64,000 bases of DNA from Keratinibaculum paraultunense. GTDB taxonomy: Bacteria; Bacillota; Clostridia; Tissierellales; Tepidimicrobiaceae. A model generated the notes under the pieces. That model did no database searches, had not been told where the DNA came from, and worked only from the letters and a program-made list of their open reading frames with translations. Both the position numbers and the translations under genes were made by a program. Location of the stretch: positions 1,736,001 to 1,800,000 of the forward strand of contig NZ_CP068564.1 of assembly GCF_016767175.1 (NCBI RefSeq), given 5' to 3'. Of the stretch, positions 38,297 to 46,931 are shown one piece after another. How positions within the stretch are numbered: position 1 is the first letter of the stretch; every line of letters starts with the position of its first letter.

Positions 38297-41200
38297 CTAC
38301 ACTAAAATAGGTCTTTGCCTAATTTGAGTCAATTTAATTAAACCATCTTCTATTGTGAATTCATTCTCATATAATATTTTTCCATTCATCAGCATTTCAA
38401 TAGTAGCTTCATCATGAGCCACATGTGCCCTTGCACATAAATTCAAATATTCTCCTTGAGCTGTTTCATCTGCTACTTCACTAGTATATGAAACACTTGT
38501 AATCCATGGAAATTTTACTGATGGATACCTATGTTTAGGATCAAATTCAAATGGAATCCAATAATTAATCATATTTTTATAGTAATCTGCTGGAAACAAC
38601 TTTGGCATCCAACTATGAGCATATTTTTCAAATCTATCCATCCATTCTTTATTCCATCGAGTAATCTTTTTATTTTCAGCAATTTTATCTGCAATTACAT
38701 CTTCCATTTTCTTATTAAAATCATAATTACTTTTATATTCTTCATCAGTTACTATCCAAAAATATCCATATAATAAAGAGCGGGGTAGCCAAAATCCTTT
38801 ATAAGAAGGGGAAGTATATCCTGAAAATTGCTGTTCCCATTCATGACTTGGCACACCATGATTATCTACAATAATATCTGGTAGATATTTCTCCCACAAC
38901 CTAGTTAATCCCATAGCTTCTGTGTGAATTGTATGGGGATTAAAATGTTCATGATAAAACTCCTTACCTATTGCATTAAATCTAGCTACATGTAATTTCC
39001 AGTATGGATTTTCTTTTTGTAATTCATAATGAATCTTAGTGCCATCCACATTTTCCATAGGAACTATTACTAAATTCAATTTATTTGCTAAATCCTTATA
39101 TTTTTCTTCAGTTAATATACGTTTTAATAGTATCAATGCTGCATTAGTACTTGAAACTTCATTGGCATGATGACGTGCATTAATAATTTCTGAAGGTAGT
39201 TTGTTAATTCGTTTAGTTCTTGATAAATAGCCTTCATATTCTGGAACCACTTCAATAGCATAGATATCCCTTCCTAAATAAGATTCTGCTATTTTAAATA
39301 CTTCAATGCCTTCAACACGTTTTAATTTAGAAACTATGTCTATATAATCTTCATAACCTATTAATTCATTCTCCATCAAATCTATATCTAAAATGCTTAA
39401 ATCCTTTTTACTCTCTTCTCTTTCTTCTACAACTGCAATATATTTGTTAGTATCTGTTTCAAATACAATTTTATCCACACCACTAAAACCATCACTTATA
39501 TCTAATATTTTATTATTTAATAATTCTACATAGTTTTTAACTATTTCATCATCTATATTTGTATTTAATTTAAATACATATTTCCCTTCTTCTAAATAAA
39601 TTTCAGATAAATATAGTTCTACATAGTCTCTATTAAATCCACTTTCTATAATTTTATCTCCTTTTTTAATACACGGAGTTTTAGATAGTTGGTCATATAA
39701 TGTAACTTTAAATTTAGGTTTTCCTTTTCTATTTCTTATCACTGGTAAAATCAAACCTGGAGCATCTAGCATACCCCCATCATTTTTAGTACCATAATTT
39801 TTAAAATAATCTAAACCTACAAAATACATGTCCTCATGAAATGCATTCAATGAAGATATTTGATCTTCTCTAAAAGGTAATCTATAATCTGGTTCAGAGG
39901 CATCTACTTCCAACTTTAATTGAGCAAAAAATGGTTGGTTTTTTTCTATTACTTTGCCCTCCATTTTATTTTCTACATATTCCATTACCTCATTAAGTAC
40001 TTCACCTTGATAAATATCCCAAATATTTTCTAAATCTGATTTAATATTTTTGTCTAATACTTCTTCATCATTAACTACTAATTTGATAAAACTTGTTGAT
40101 GGATGTACTTTCCCCATATTGGGAAATGCATCTAAATATGGTCTTTCCGAATATCTAGCCTTATAGGTTGAACTAAATACTTCTCCATCTTTTGAAAACG
40201 CCTTTAATCTATAAGTTATATCCTCATCACCTTCGTAGGCTACAAACTTTATATTTCCCCTATCTATTTTTAATCTATCGGATATTAAATCATCTACTGG
40301 ATATAATTCCTGTAAAAATCTAATAGGAATATCAAACCAATTGTCTGGATCATCTTTGCATAAATTATGATATGAAGGAGTTGCACCATCTTCATCATTC
40401 CACTCTGTTTCACCAGGCTTTAAAAATGGTTTAAAGGCTATTTCTATACTATCTATGTTTTCATCAGCCAATTTAGGCAATATTACTTCATCTATCCAAG
40501 AATATCCTTGTTTATAACTACAGATAATATTAATTTCTTCAGGCACAATAGATCTTTTTTCAAGTTCTTTTTCTATATATTCTTTCAACTCTTTCCTTAC
40601 TTCTTTGTCTTCACTTAAACTACCATATATTTTTATGTTATCTCCACTATTTAATTTATCAAGTACCTTATTTAATTCTAATTTAAACAAATCTACTTCC
40701 CATGGGATATTATATTCTTTTTCATATATTTTCTTTAAAGACTTATAATTATTAAATTTTACATTAGGATATAATTTTTTCATTTCTGTAATTCTATCTT
40801 CTATTTTAGGTGAAAAATAAGCATCAATATCTTTATGGGATTTATATTTATTAAGATATGTTATCTGTCCATCTAAATTATCCATTATTAAACTATCTGA
40901 CATGTTTTGGAGCATATATACCCAATCTTTATTGTCAGGTAATAATGGAAAGGTTTCACATATGTAATAAATAAACTCTTCTAATTCTTTTCCATCACCA
41001 GTGATTTTAACTATACTTCTATTTTCTTCTTCTATCAATTTTATAGCTACTTTATTTGATGATTCAAATAAAATTATATTGCCATCCCAAGTTTCATCTC
41101 CTAAAATGGGACCTGAAAAACTTGTAGTTTCCATTCCAAATCTAAAGGCTAAATTACATGCTGCCCTTATAATTGACATAGAACTATCCTCAGACACTAT

Positions 41201-41542
41201 AAACTTAAAGTTTAAATGGTCTGGTAATTGATCATTATTTTTATCTTTTAAAAACTCTCCTTTTAAAAAAAGCCTTTCAAGACCTTTCTTCTTTCTCCAG
41301 TCCATATCTTCCACTGGCAGGGCATTTTTCATTGCAGAGACATAATCTTCTGGCCATAAACTAGGTTCTAATTTAAACTTATTTTTTAGTTCACTTAAGT
41401 TTTTAGGAACCTCCATCCCTTCATCCATAGAGGTAATAGGAAATTTAGCTGTTGTTGAAAAAAATCCCATTATTAGACTAGTCTCTATGGCATTCTTTTT
41501 TTCTTTTAAATCCAAATCATCTGACAATTTAAGCTTTTCCAC
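38297..41542 (-). CDS. Large M14-family zinc carboxypeptidase-like protein
   Basis: 1081 residues, unusually long for M14. The catalytic domain is in the C-terminal third: ARHHANEVSSTNA gives the HxxE zinc pair (HANE), and VDNHGVPSHEW supplies the likely third ligand histidine. The first 700 residues lack a recognised domain and have no signal peptide; repeated folds such as PDYRLPFREDQ suggest beta-rich modules. It starts at GTG with AGGAGTG upstream. It is the first gene of the peptide-use operon, has a consensus promoter and is divergent from a TetR gene. It is probably a cytoplasmic peptidase of special peptides; the exact substrate is unknown. Confidence 0.8.
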   Translation of the reverse strand: MEKLKLSDDLDLKEKKNAIETSLIMGFFSTTAKFPITSMDEGMEVPKNLSELKNKFKLEPSLWPEDYVSAMKNALPVEDMDWRKKKGLERLFLKGEFLKDKNNDQLPDHLNFKFIVSEDSSMSIIRAACNLAFRFGMETTSFSGPILGDETWDGNIILFESSNKVAIKLIEEENRSIVKITGDGKELEEFIYYICETFPLLPDNKDWVYMLQNMSDSLIMDNLDGQITYLNKYKSHKDIDAYFSPKIEDRITEMKKLYPNVKFNNYKSLKKIYEKEYNIPWEVDLFKLELNKVLDKLNSGDNIKIYGSLSEDKEVRKELKEYIEKELEKRSIVPEEINIICSYKQGYSWIDEVILPKLADENIDSIEIAFKPFLKPGETEWNDEDGATPSYHNLCKDDPDNWFDIPIRFLQELYPVDDLISDRLKIDRGNIKFVAYEGDEDITYRLKAFSKDGEVFSSTYKARYSERPYLDAFPNMGKVHPSTSFIKLVVNDEEVLDKNIKSDLENIWDIYQGEVLNEVMEYVENKMEGKVIEKNQPFFAQLKLEVDASEPDYRLPFREDQISSLNAFHEDMYFVGLDYFKNYGTKNDGGMLDAPGLILPVIRNRKGKPKFKVTLYDQLSKTPCIKKGDKIIESGFNRDYVELYLSEIYLEEGKYVFKLNTNIDDEIVKNYVELLNNKILDISDGFSGVDKIVFETDTNKYIAVVEEREESKKDLSILDIDLMENELIGYEDYIDIVSKLKRVEGIEVFKIAESYLGRDIYAIEVVPEYEGYLSRTKRINKLPSEIINARHHANEVSSTNAALILLKRILTEEKYKDLANKLNLVIVPMENVDGTKIHYELQKENPYWKLHVARFNAIGKEFYHEHFNPHTIHTEAMGLTRLWEKYLPDIIVDNHGVPSHEWEQQFSGYTSPSYKGFWLPRSLLYGYFWIVTDEEYKSNYDFNKKMEDVIADKIAENKKITRWNKEWMDRFEKYAHSWMPKLFPADYYKNMINYWIPFEFDPKHRYPSVKFPWITSVSYTSEVADETAQGEYLNLCARAHVAHDEATIEMLMNGKILYENEFTIEDGLIKLTQIRQRPILV

Positions 41543-41621
41543 AGTATCACTCCTATAGTTTTAAAATATAAATCTTAGTACTTGATTTCGAATTGTATTT
41601 CGTACTTCATTCTACATTGAC

Positions 41622-41650
41622 ATTATAAATTTATTTATTATTTTTGTCAA
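41622..41650 (-). promoter_or_regulatory. Consensus sigma-A promoter of the M14/DUF969 operon
   Basis: On the minus strand TTGACA (41650-41645) and TATAAT (41627-41622) are separated by exactly 17 bases: a perfect consensus. Confidence 0.85.
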
Positions 41651-41680
41651 GGTTTGAACAATCTTCAAAATGATAGTAAA

Positions 41681-41708
41681 TTGAAAAATTTTCTCTGTAT
41701 GTTATAAT
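41681..41708 (+). promoter_or_regulatory. Promoter of the TetR gene at 41742
   Basis: TTGAAA (41681-41686) and TATAAT (41703-41708), 16 bases apart. Its -35 lies 31 bases from the -35 of the divergent operon, so one bound repressor could cover both. Confidence 0.75.
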
Positions 41709-41741
41709 TAAAGCAACCATTTAATAAAAGGGGTAAATATT

Positions 41742-42338
41742 ATGACTAATACAAAGAATACTGAAAATAATTTAACTATTACAGAAAAGATAATTGATAC
41801 AGCTTGGAAACTATTTTTAGAAAAAGGCTATGATGAGACAACTGTTGATGAAATAATTGAAAAATCCAATACATCTAAAGGCTCCTTTTATTACCACTTT
41901 AGTGGAAAAGAAGAAGTGCTTTTTTGCATAGCTTATTATTTTGATGTGGATTATAAACATTGGTTAAAAAACTTAGATCCTAACTTAAGCTCATTAGAGA
42001 AATTAAAAAAACTTGATCACTTTGTAATGAAAAATATTGAAGATTCTCCTTATAGACCACTACTTGCAACTTTATATGGTCTACAAGTTAAAACAAAGTT
42101 TAGAAGACATATAATAAATCCAGATAGAGAATATTATAAAATTATTACGCAAATTATAAAAGAAGGGATTGAAAATAGAGAAATTAAAAGTGAATATACA
42201 TATCAAGAATTAACTGAATGGTTTGCAATTATTGAGAGAGGACTAACTTATGATTGGTGTCTTAATCAAGGTAGATACTCATTAGTTAAATACAGTCAAA
42301 CTGCTATTGATGCCTTTATTAATATTATAAAAACCTAA
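41742..42338 (+). CDS. TetR-family transcriptional regulator
   Basis: 198 residues. The N-terminal DNA-binding domain is clear: TEKIIDTAWKLFLEKGYDETTVDEIIEKSNTSKGSFYYHFSGKEE, a helix-turn-helix ending in the family motif FYYHF. The C-terminal helical domain (about 70-198) would bind an unknown ligand. It is divergent from the M14/DUF969/DUF979/aminopeptidase operon, with facing consensus promoters, and is the likely repressor of that operon. AAGGGG precedes the ATG. Confidence 0.9.
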   Translation: MTNTKNTENNLTITEKIIDTAWKLFLEKGYDETTVDEIIEKSNTSKGSFYYHFSGKEEVLFCIAYYFDVDYKHWLKNLDPNLSSLEKLKKLDHFVMKNIEDSPYRPLLATLYGLQVKTKFRRHIINPDREYYKIITQIIKEGIENREIKSEYTYQELTEWFAIIERGLTYDWCLNQGRYSLVKYSQTAIDAFINIIKT

Positions 42339-42504
42339 AAGTCCCATGGACTTTAGTCATGGAATTATGTAATTGAATTAAAAATGTTTTGTAGTTTAAT
42401 AAAAATCAGTATGAAATTTAACAATATATTTGCACCTACAGCTATAGCTCCTTTTACCATATATGCCTACCAATCCTATGGCATAAAATATTTATGTTTC
42501 ATAA

Positions 42505-42520
42505 GGTCCATCCCTGGTGC
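42505..42520. repeat. Partial copy of the 24-bp dispersed repeat
   Basis: GGTCCATCCCTGGTGC matches the right part of the element at 3135-3158. It lies next to the gene remnants of 42.5-43.1 kb. Confidence 0.5.
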
Positions 42521-42575
42521 ACTGGTGCCAAATAAAAAAGACCAGAGTAAAATCCTCCAGTCTTTATGCTCTTAC

Positions 42576-42858
42576 TTATCTTAACAATTGCAATACTATT
42601 TGTGGCATTTGATTTGCTTGAGCAAGCATTGCAGTAGTTGCTTGTTGTAGTATTGTTTGTTTTGTAAATTCCATCATCTCTTTTGCCATGTCTACATCTC
42701 TAATTCTACTTTCTGCAGCTTGTAAGTTTTCTGCTGATGTACTACTATTTCTCTCATTCTTTGAAGGATTGCGTAAGTTTCGTTTAGTCCTCCTGCGTCA
42801 TCTCCTGCTCTGTTGATTCTTAATCCCGAGGATAGTTTCTCAAGGGATTTTTTAATTC
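42576..42858 (-). pseudogene. Flagellin gene remnant
   Basis: The minus strand gives, in broken frames, [18 protein letters not shown], then [15 protein letters not shown], then [16 protein letters not shown] and [15 protein letters not shown]-like sequence ending [11 protein letters not shown] before TAA at 42576. These are N- and C-terminal conserved parts of flagellin joined with the middle missing and several frame changes. No functional product is possible. Confidence 0.75.
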
Positions 42859-43101
42859 TATATCCCTCAATTTTTTAAATATCCTCTTTATGGTAGATTC
42901 ACTCCAAAAGGGAAACTCCTCTTGCCAATCTTTTATGGTGTTGTATGTCCAATATCTACCTTCATGAAAATTCCTATTACATTCCTTATTTTTTTCCAAC
43001 CAATAGTGGATCTATCCCAATACCAATGCTTCATTTAATCCTATTATACATGCTAATTTTCTATCTAATACTAATGGATAAGAATCCTTTATTATGGTCA
43101 T
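42845..43101 (-). pseudogene. Remnant of a phage/plasmid-type replication or DNA-binding protein
   Basis: The frame starts at ATG 43101 after GGAAGGGG: MTIIKDSYPLVLDRKLACII, then GLNEALVLG, a TAG stop, IHYWLEKNKE, and TIKDWQEEFPFWSESTIKRI. The WQEEFPFWSESTIKR helix-turn-helix-like part is typical of replication/DnaD-like proteins of mobile elements. An internal stop and fusion to the flagellin remnant show it is dead. Confidence 0.55.
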
Positions 43102-43259
43102 AATAAATCCCCTTCCAAAGATATATTTTGATGCTAATATAATATATTTTTATAAATTACAAAAATGCAGACTATCCCAAAGCCCCTTTAAAATCCAGAA
43201 AAGTTTCTAAAAATCTCAGGGGCTTTTAGAAAAACGTACAAAAGCTATAAAAATAATAA

Positions 43260-43895
43260 TTATAATTTGTTGTTTTTTATATTCTCTATTTTATTTTTAA
43301 ATCTATAAATAATAGTTATTACTTCTTCTCTTGTTGCAAAATCCTTAGGCCTTTTACCATCTATTATTCCTTCTTTAACTCCCCAATCCCAAGGAGTTTT
43401 AGCCCAAGTACTAGCATTCATTTTACTAAGTTCTAATGAAACATCTTTCTTGAATTTAGTCCAGCCTTCCCAATTATTGTAGTTAAATATTCTTGGACAA
43501 TTTTTCCCTGACCAATCAAAATGTCTTCTCATTCTATCTATGTCCCAACCTTTTCTATAAAGGATATCAGATACCAATATTGCAGCATTTTTTAATGTTT
43601 TTTCTCTATTACCACTTTCACAAATTTCTATGCCTATGGATAAATTATTTCCTCTTTTATCCCCAGCATGGTATGCAATTTCATCTAGGGGAATAGCTTC
43701 TATTATTTCCTTTTCATCTACTGCTATATGCCAACTAGCAATTCTATTGTTAGAAGGATTTACCAACCAATCTCTTTCATTTTGAGCTGAAGATTTCTCA
43801 TTGGCAGTGGAATGAATGGTGATGTATTTAGGATTTATTTTTATTCCTGGTCTTTTCCCTTCACTAAAGGGAATATGCTGAATTTTATAATTCAT
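43260..43895 (-). CDS. N-acetylmuramoyl-L-alanine amidase
   Basis: 211 residues. Residues 1-150 are an amidase-2 (PGRP-like) domain: YITIHSTAN with the first zinc histidine, WHIAVDEKEI with the second, and RRHFDWSGKNCPRIF with the third and the usual H...KxCP ending. The last 50 residues (WAKTPWDWGVKEGIIDGKRP, then TREEVITIIYRF) resemble a single S-layer-homology-type segment that could bind the wall. No signal peptide, as in prophage-type endolysins or forespore lysis enzymes. GGGAGGTG precedes the ATG. It stands alone among gene scars, so a phage origin is likely. Confidence 0.85.
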   Translation of the reverse strand: MNYKIQHIPFSEGKRPGIKINPKYITIHSTANEKSSAQNERDWLVNPSNNRIASWHIAVDEKEIIEAIPLDEIAYHAGDKRGNNLSIGIEICESGNREKTLKNAAILVSDILYRKGWDIDRMRRHFDWSGKNCPRIFNYNNWEGWTKFKKDVSLELSKMNASTWAKTPWDWGVKEGIIDGKRPKDFATREEVITIIYRFKNKIENIKNNKL

Positions 43896-44094
43896 TTATT
43901 TCACCTCCCACTATATTAAATCCCTTTAGTTACAAAATGTTACTAATAAAAAATAAATTTAAATAGTAAATATTATTTTGCATAAAAAATCATCTCTTTT
44001 TTGTTTACCATTCAAAATTTCATCACTCAAATACTATCTAACTAATATGGTTGTAATAATGTAAAAATTTAACCCTACAAATTCTTTAAAAATA

Positions 44095-44560
44095 ATAAAT
44101 TATTAATACATCTTCTCGTTTCCTCTGATTTCAACCTTTCTTCTTCAACTATATTTCCTAATTCAATCTTTTTCTGAATGTTAACAAAAGTTCTTCAATC
44201 TCCTTCTACATCTGTATTGATATTTACTGTTTTTATAAATTCTTCGATAAGCTCTTTTTTATTTCTAAGTTGTATACTAGAACCAATAGCTTTCTTTAAT
44301 GTCAACAAGAATACTCTTATCTTCGCAGTTAGACACTTACGATATTTTTCTACCATCATAAGTATATAATCTATATTTATTTCAATTTGTTTGACTAATT
44401 CTATTTCAAATACAATTAGGTGCCTTTTTTCTAATATTTTCAAATAACTCACTTGGAAGTATAAAAAAACCTTTTGTTGCTACTAAGTCATCTTTTGCCT
44501 ATATAGCTTCTTCATCTAACATCTTAGCATAATTTAAAATCCTATACATCAACACTTCCT
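44095..44560 (-). pseudogene. Type I restriction-modification scar (HsdM start joined to HsdR end)
   Basis: On the minus strand the first part, RILNYAKMLDEEAI and DDLVATKGFFILPSELFENI, resembles the N-terminus of a type I methyltransferase subunit HsdM, with a stop inside. It then passes into QIEINIDYILMMVEKYRK, KKAIGSSIQLRNKKELIEEF and NIVEEERLKSEETRRCINN, the typical C-terminal end of HsdR, also with a TGA in place of Trp. A deletion has removed everything between. An 85-codon frame at 44195-44452 is part of this scar, not a gene. Confidence 0.7.
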
Positions 44561-44658
44561 TGTAATTCATTAGCTATGCTCAAAATTATAGCCAAATTGC
44601 AGCAAAATAATAAAACTGTTGTCCGGATAAAGTAAACAACAGTTTATTAACATATATT

Positions 44659-45618
44659 TTATATTTCCCAAGATTCATGATGTGTATATAAGGAATGAGG
44701 TACTCCAACCAGTTGTACATCAAACTTAAGACTTGGCTCTATGCGAGAACTAGCATTATGAATTCTCATACTAATTGTCCAACCACCATCTGCAACAACT
44801 AAAATAGTATTTTTTGAATCGGGTTTAAAAGATATATCATAAAATCTTGATGGCATATTTAGTATCGGTAATTTTACTTGTGGACAAACTTTTCCAGCAT
44901 TTTGATTTAATGTCCCATACATTGAAAATGCTTGAATTTTTGTAACTTTACGTCTATCTATCATTATTACCTTATAAAAATCATTTTTACCTAATAAATA
45001 GCTCAGTAATCTCTTTGGAATCTCATCTGGATTTTCTTCATCTAGTCTCTTTAATTCCTCTATAAATGCATTTAAAAGGGGGACATAAAATCTATCTTCT
45101 TTATCTTCTAATTCTCTCCAAAACATTCCCTTTTTTCTCATTTTTCGCAACTCCTCAAATAAGGGATTTATATTGTCAAAATACTCTTGAGAACAAGGAA
45201 TATTAAACCATGATTCACCAAAATCTATAGTTGGACTTAAACGAGAATGTTTTACCGCTGAATGATTATGCTTACAACTTATACCTATTTCCCATTGATT
45301 TTGTTTTCTAATACATAATACATCTCTTACATCTCCTGCTATTCCAGCAGAATCCTCTTGTATTGTTAGAATCAGAGGTATATTATCTAATGGATTTTCT
45401 AATTGTGGTTCTAATCTAAGAATAACCTTTGCAGCAGCATTTGCTCCAAAAATTAATTTATGTTTTGCTTCTATATCTAAATTATCATAGAAATTTTTAG
45501 CAACACGATAAGAATTTGTATCTTCTATTTCAATACTCTGATTTTCTTTTAGTGTACTATAAAGAGAAAGTAAACATGCATACTCAAATGCCTTGCCTTG
45601 CTTAACTTGTTTAGCCAT
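44659..45618 (-). CDS. HaeIII-like type II restriction endonuclease
   Basis: 319 residues from the ATG at 45618, five bases after the methyltransferase stop with AGAGGG before it; a longer frame from 45669 lies inside the methyltransferase gene. The sequence fits the HaeIII restriction enzyme family (PF09556): KQGKAFEYACLLSLY, AAAKVILRLEP, DSAGIAGDVRDVLCIRK, then the nuclease core WEIGISCKHNHSAVKHSRLS, followed by IDFGESWFN. The D...SCK arrangement is the probable metal-binding site. HaeIII relatives cut GGCC. It pairs with the cytosine methyltransferase upstream, so the unit appears complete and active. Confidence 0.88.
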   Translation of the reverse strand: MAKQVKQGKAFEYACLLSLYSTLKENQSIEIEDTNSYRVAKNFYDNLDIEAKHKLIFGANAAAKVILRLEPQLENPLDNIPLILTIQEDSAGIAGDVRDVLCIRKQNQWEIGISCKHNHSAVKHSRLSPTIDFGESWFNIPCSQEYFDNINPLFEELRKMRKKGMFWRELEDKEDRFYVPLLNAFIEELKRLDEENPDEIPKRLLSYLLGKNDFYKVIMIDRRKVTKIQAFSMYGTLNQNAGKVCPQVKLPILNMPSRFYDISFKPDSKNTILVVADGGWTISMRIHNASSRIEPSLKFDVQLVGVPHSLYTHHESWEI

Positions 45619-45623
45619 ACCCT

Positions 45624-46616
45624 CTATACCACCTCCGTCAATAATTCTTTGTCTTGACAACCTAAACACTTACATAATGTTTTATATACTTCCTCTGCAA
45701 CTACTTCTGCAAGCTTAACAGGTACAGCATTACCTATTTGTTTATATTTACTTGTTAAGTTTCCAACAAACTCCATACCTCTCGGAAATGTCTGAATAGC
45801 AGCTGCTTCTTGCCATGAAAAACGTCTCGTTACTCCATTATCACCAAACTTCCATAAATCTCTCCCTAACTTCTCCATGTCTGGACTGGATGGGTGTAGG
45901 GGAACTTGTTTTGCCATAGCAGGAATAGTATATGAAACTTCATCCCAATTTCTCTTTCTATTTCTGCTCATATAACGAGAACTATATGGTGCATCACAAA
46001 TATCTTCTAGATTAGGCTCTGGCATATCTGCAAGTGCTTCCCTTAGCGTTACAATCTTTTCATGTTTTTTAGGAAAATTAAATTTAGTAATCCCTAAATC
46101 GTTTCGAAATCCTACAATGATAACTCTTTCTCGATTTTGTGGAACGCTATAATCTTTTGCATTCAACAATTTATAAAAAAGAGTATATCCTTTTTTATAA
46201 ATATCGCTTATAATTGCCTCAAAAATTTTGCCATCACCCAAGGTTAGCATCCCTTTTACATTCTCTCCAACAAAAGCAAGAGGTTTCTTTTTATCCAAAT
46301 ATTTTACATAGTATTTATAGAGGGTATTTCGGCTATCATCAAGTTTTCGAGGACCTGCTAAACTGAAACCTTGACACGGCCATCCACCAAGCAAAATATC
46401 TCCTGCTGGAATAGTAGAAAAATCTATTTTTGAAATATCTCCACAAATTACTTTTGCATCACTCCAGAGACGATGTGTGGCACAAGCATCTTCATCTACA
46501 TCATTTGCCCAAATAACTTTAAATCCTTGTCGTTCGAAACCCATATCAAGCCCACCTGCACCTGAAAAAAAAGAAACAGCAGTAAATTTTCTTTTATCTA
46601 TATTTAAAACATTCAT
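45624..46616 (-). CDS. C5-cytosine DNA methyltransferase, HaeIII type
   Basis: 330 residues with all main C5-methyltransferase motifs: motif I FSGAGGLDMGF, motif IV GGWPCQGFSLAGPR with the catalytic cysteine, motif VI ENVKGM, motif VIII QNRERVIIVG, a short recognition region with SRYMSRNRKRNWDEVS and IPAMAKQVPLHP, and motifs IX-X IGNAVPVKLA. The recognition region resembles that of GGCC methyltransferases. It protects host DNA against the coupled endonuclease. AAAGGAG precedes the ATG. The unit sits directly beside a dead type I system, so it may have replaced it. Confidence 0.93.
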   Translation of the reverse strand: MNVLNIDKRKFTAVSFFSGAGGLDMGFERQGFKVIWANDVDEDACATHRLWSDAKVICGDISKIDFSTIPAGDILLGGWPCQGFSLAGPRKLDDSRNTLYKYYVKYLDKKKPLAFVGENVKGMLTLGDGKIFEAIISDIYKKGYTLFYKLLNAKDYSVPQNRERVIIVGFRNDLGITKFNFPKKHEKIVTLREALADMPEPNLEDICDAPYSSRYMSRNRKRNWDEVSYTIPAMAKQVPLHPSSPDMEKLGRDLWKFGDNGVTRRFSWQEAAAIQTFPRGMEFVGNLTSKYKQIGNAVPVKLAEVVAEEVYKTLCKCLGCQDKELLTEVV

Positions 46617-46896
46617 ATATAGCCACTCCTTTTAAAGTATTATTATATCATACTTTATTTTAGTATAACATACCATTTTTCAAAAGGCCAGACAAACTTT
46701 CTGAAACTCCTAAATTCTACACATATTTCTAAAAACCTTCTAAAAACTTAAATTCAGTTCCCAAGAAACTTTGTATATTAAAAGATAAGAATAGTTTCTT
46801 CAATAACATTTTTTCTATTCCTACACATATTTTCCTATATTTTATTCTAAATATTTAATCTTACAATTTAAACTTTTGGAATTCAGGCACACAAAA

Positions 46897-46922
46897 ACAG
46901 TCAAGGTTAAAACCTTGACTGT
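46897..46922. terminator. Terminator of the chemoreceptor gene
   Basis: ACAGTCAAGGTT and its inverse are separated by two bases; on the minus strand a short T run follows. The rest of the 46617-46931 gap shows no gene; it must hold the promoter of the methyltransferase. Confidence 0.75.
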
Positions 46923-46931
46923 CTATAACAA

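Noticed and set aside
41543-41741. Riboswitch or T-box leader in front of the peptide operons
   Set aside because: No conserved riboswitch core or T-box sequence seen here or in 59871-60183; simple promoters explain these regions.
44195-44452. 85-codon open frame as a separate gene
   Set aside because: It is the in-frame stretch of an HsdR C-terminal remnant with stops on both sides of the homologous part.
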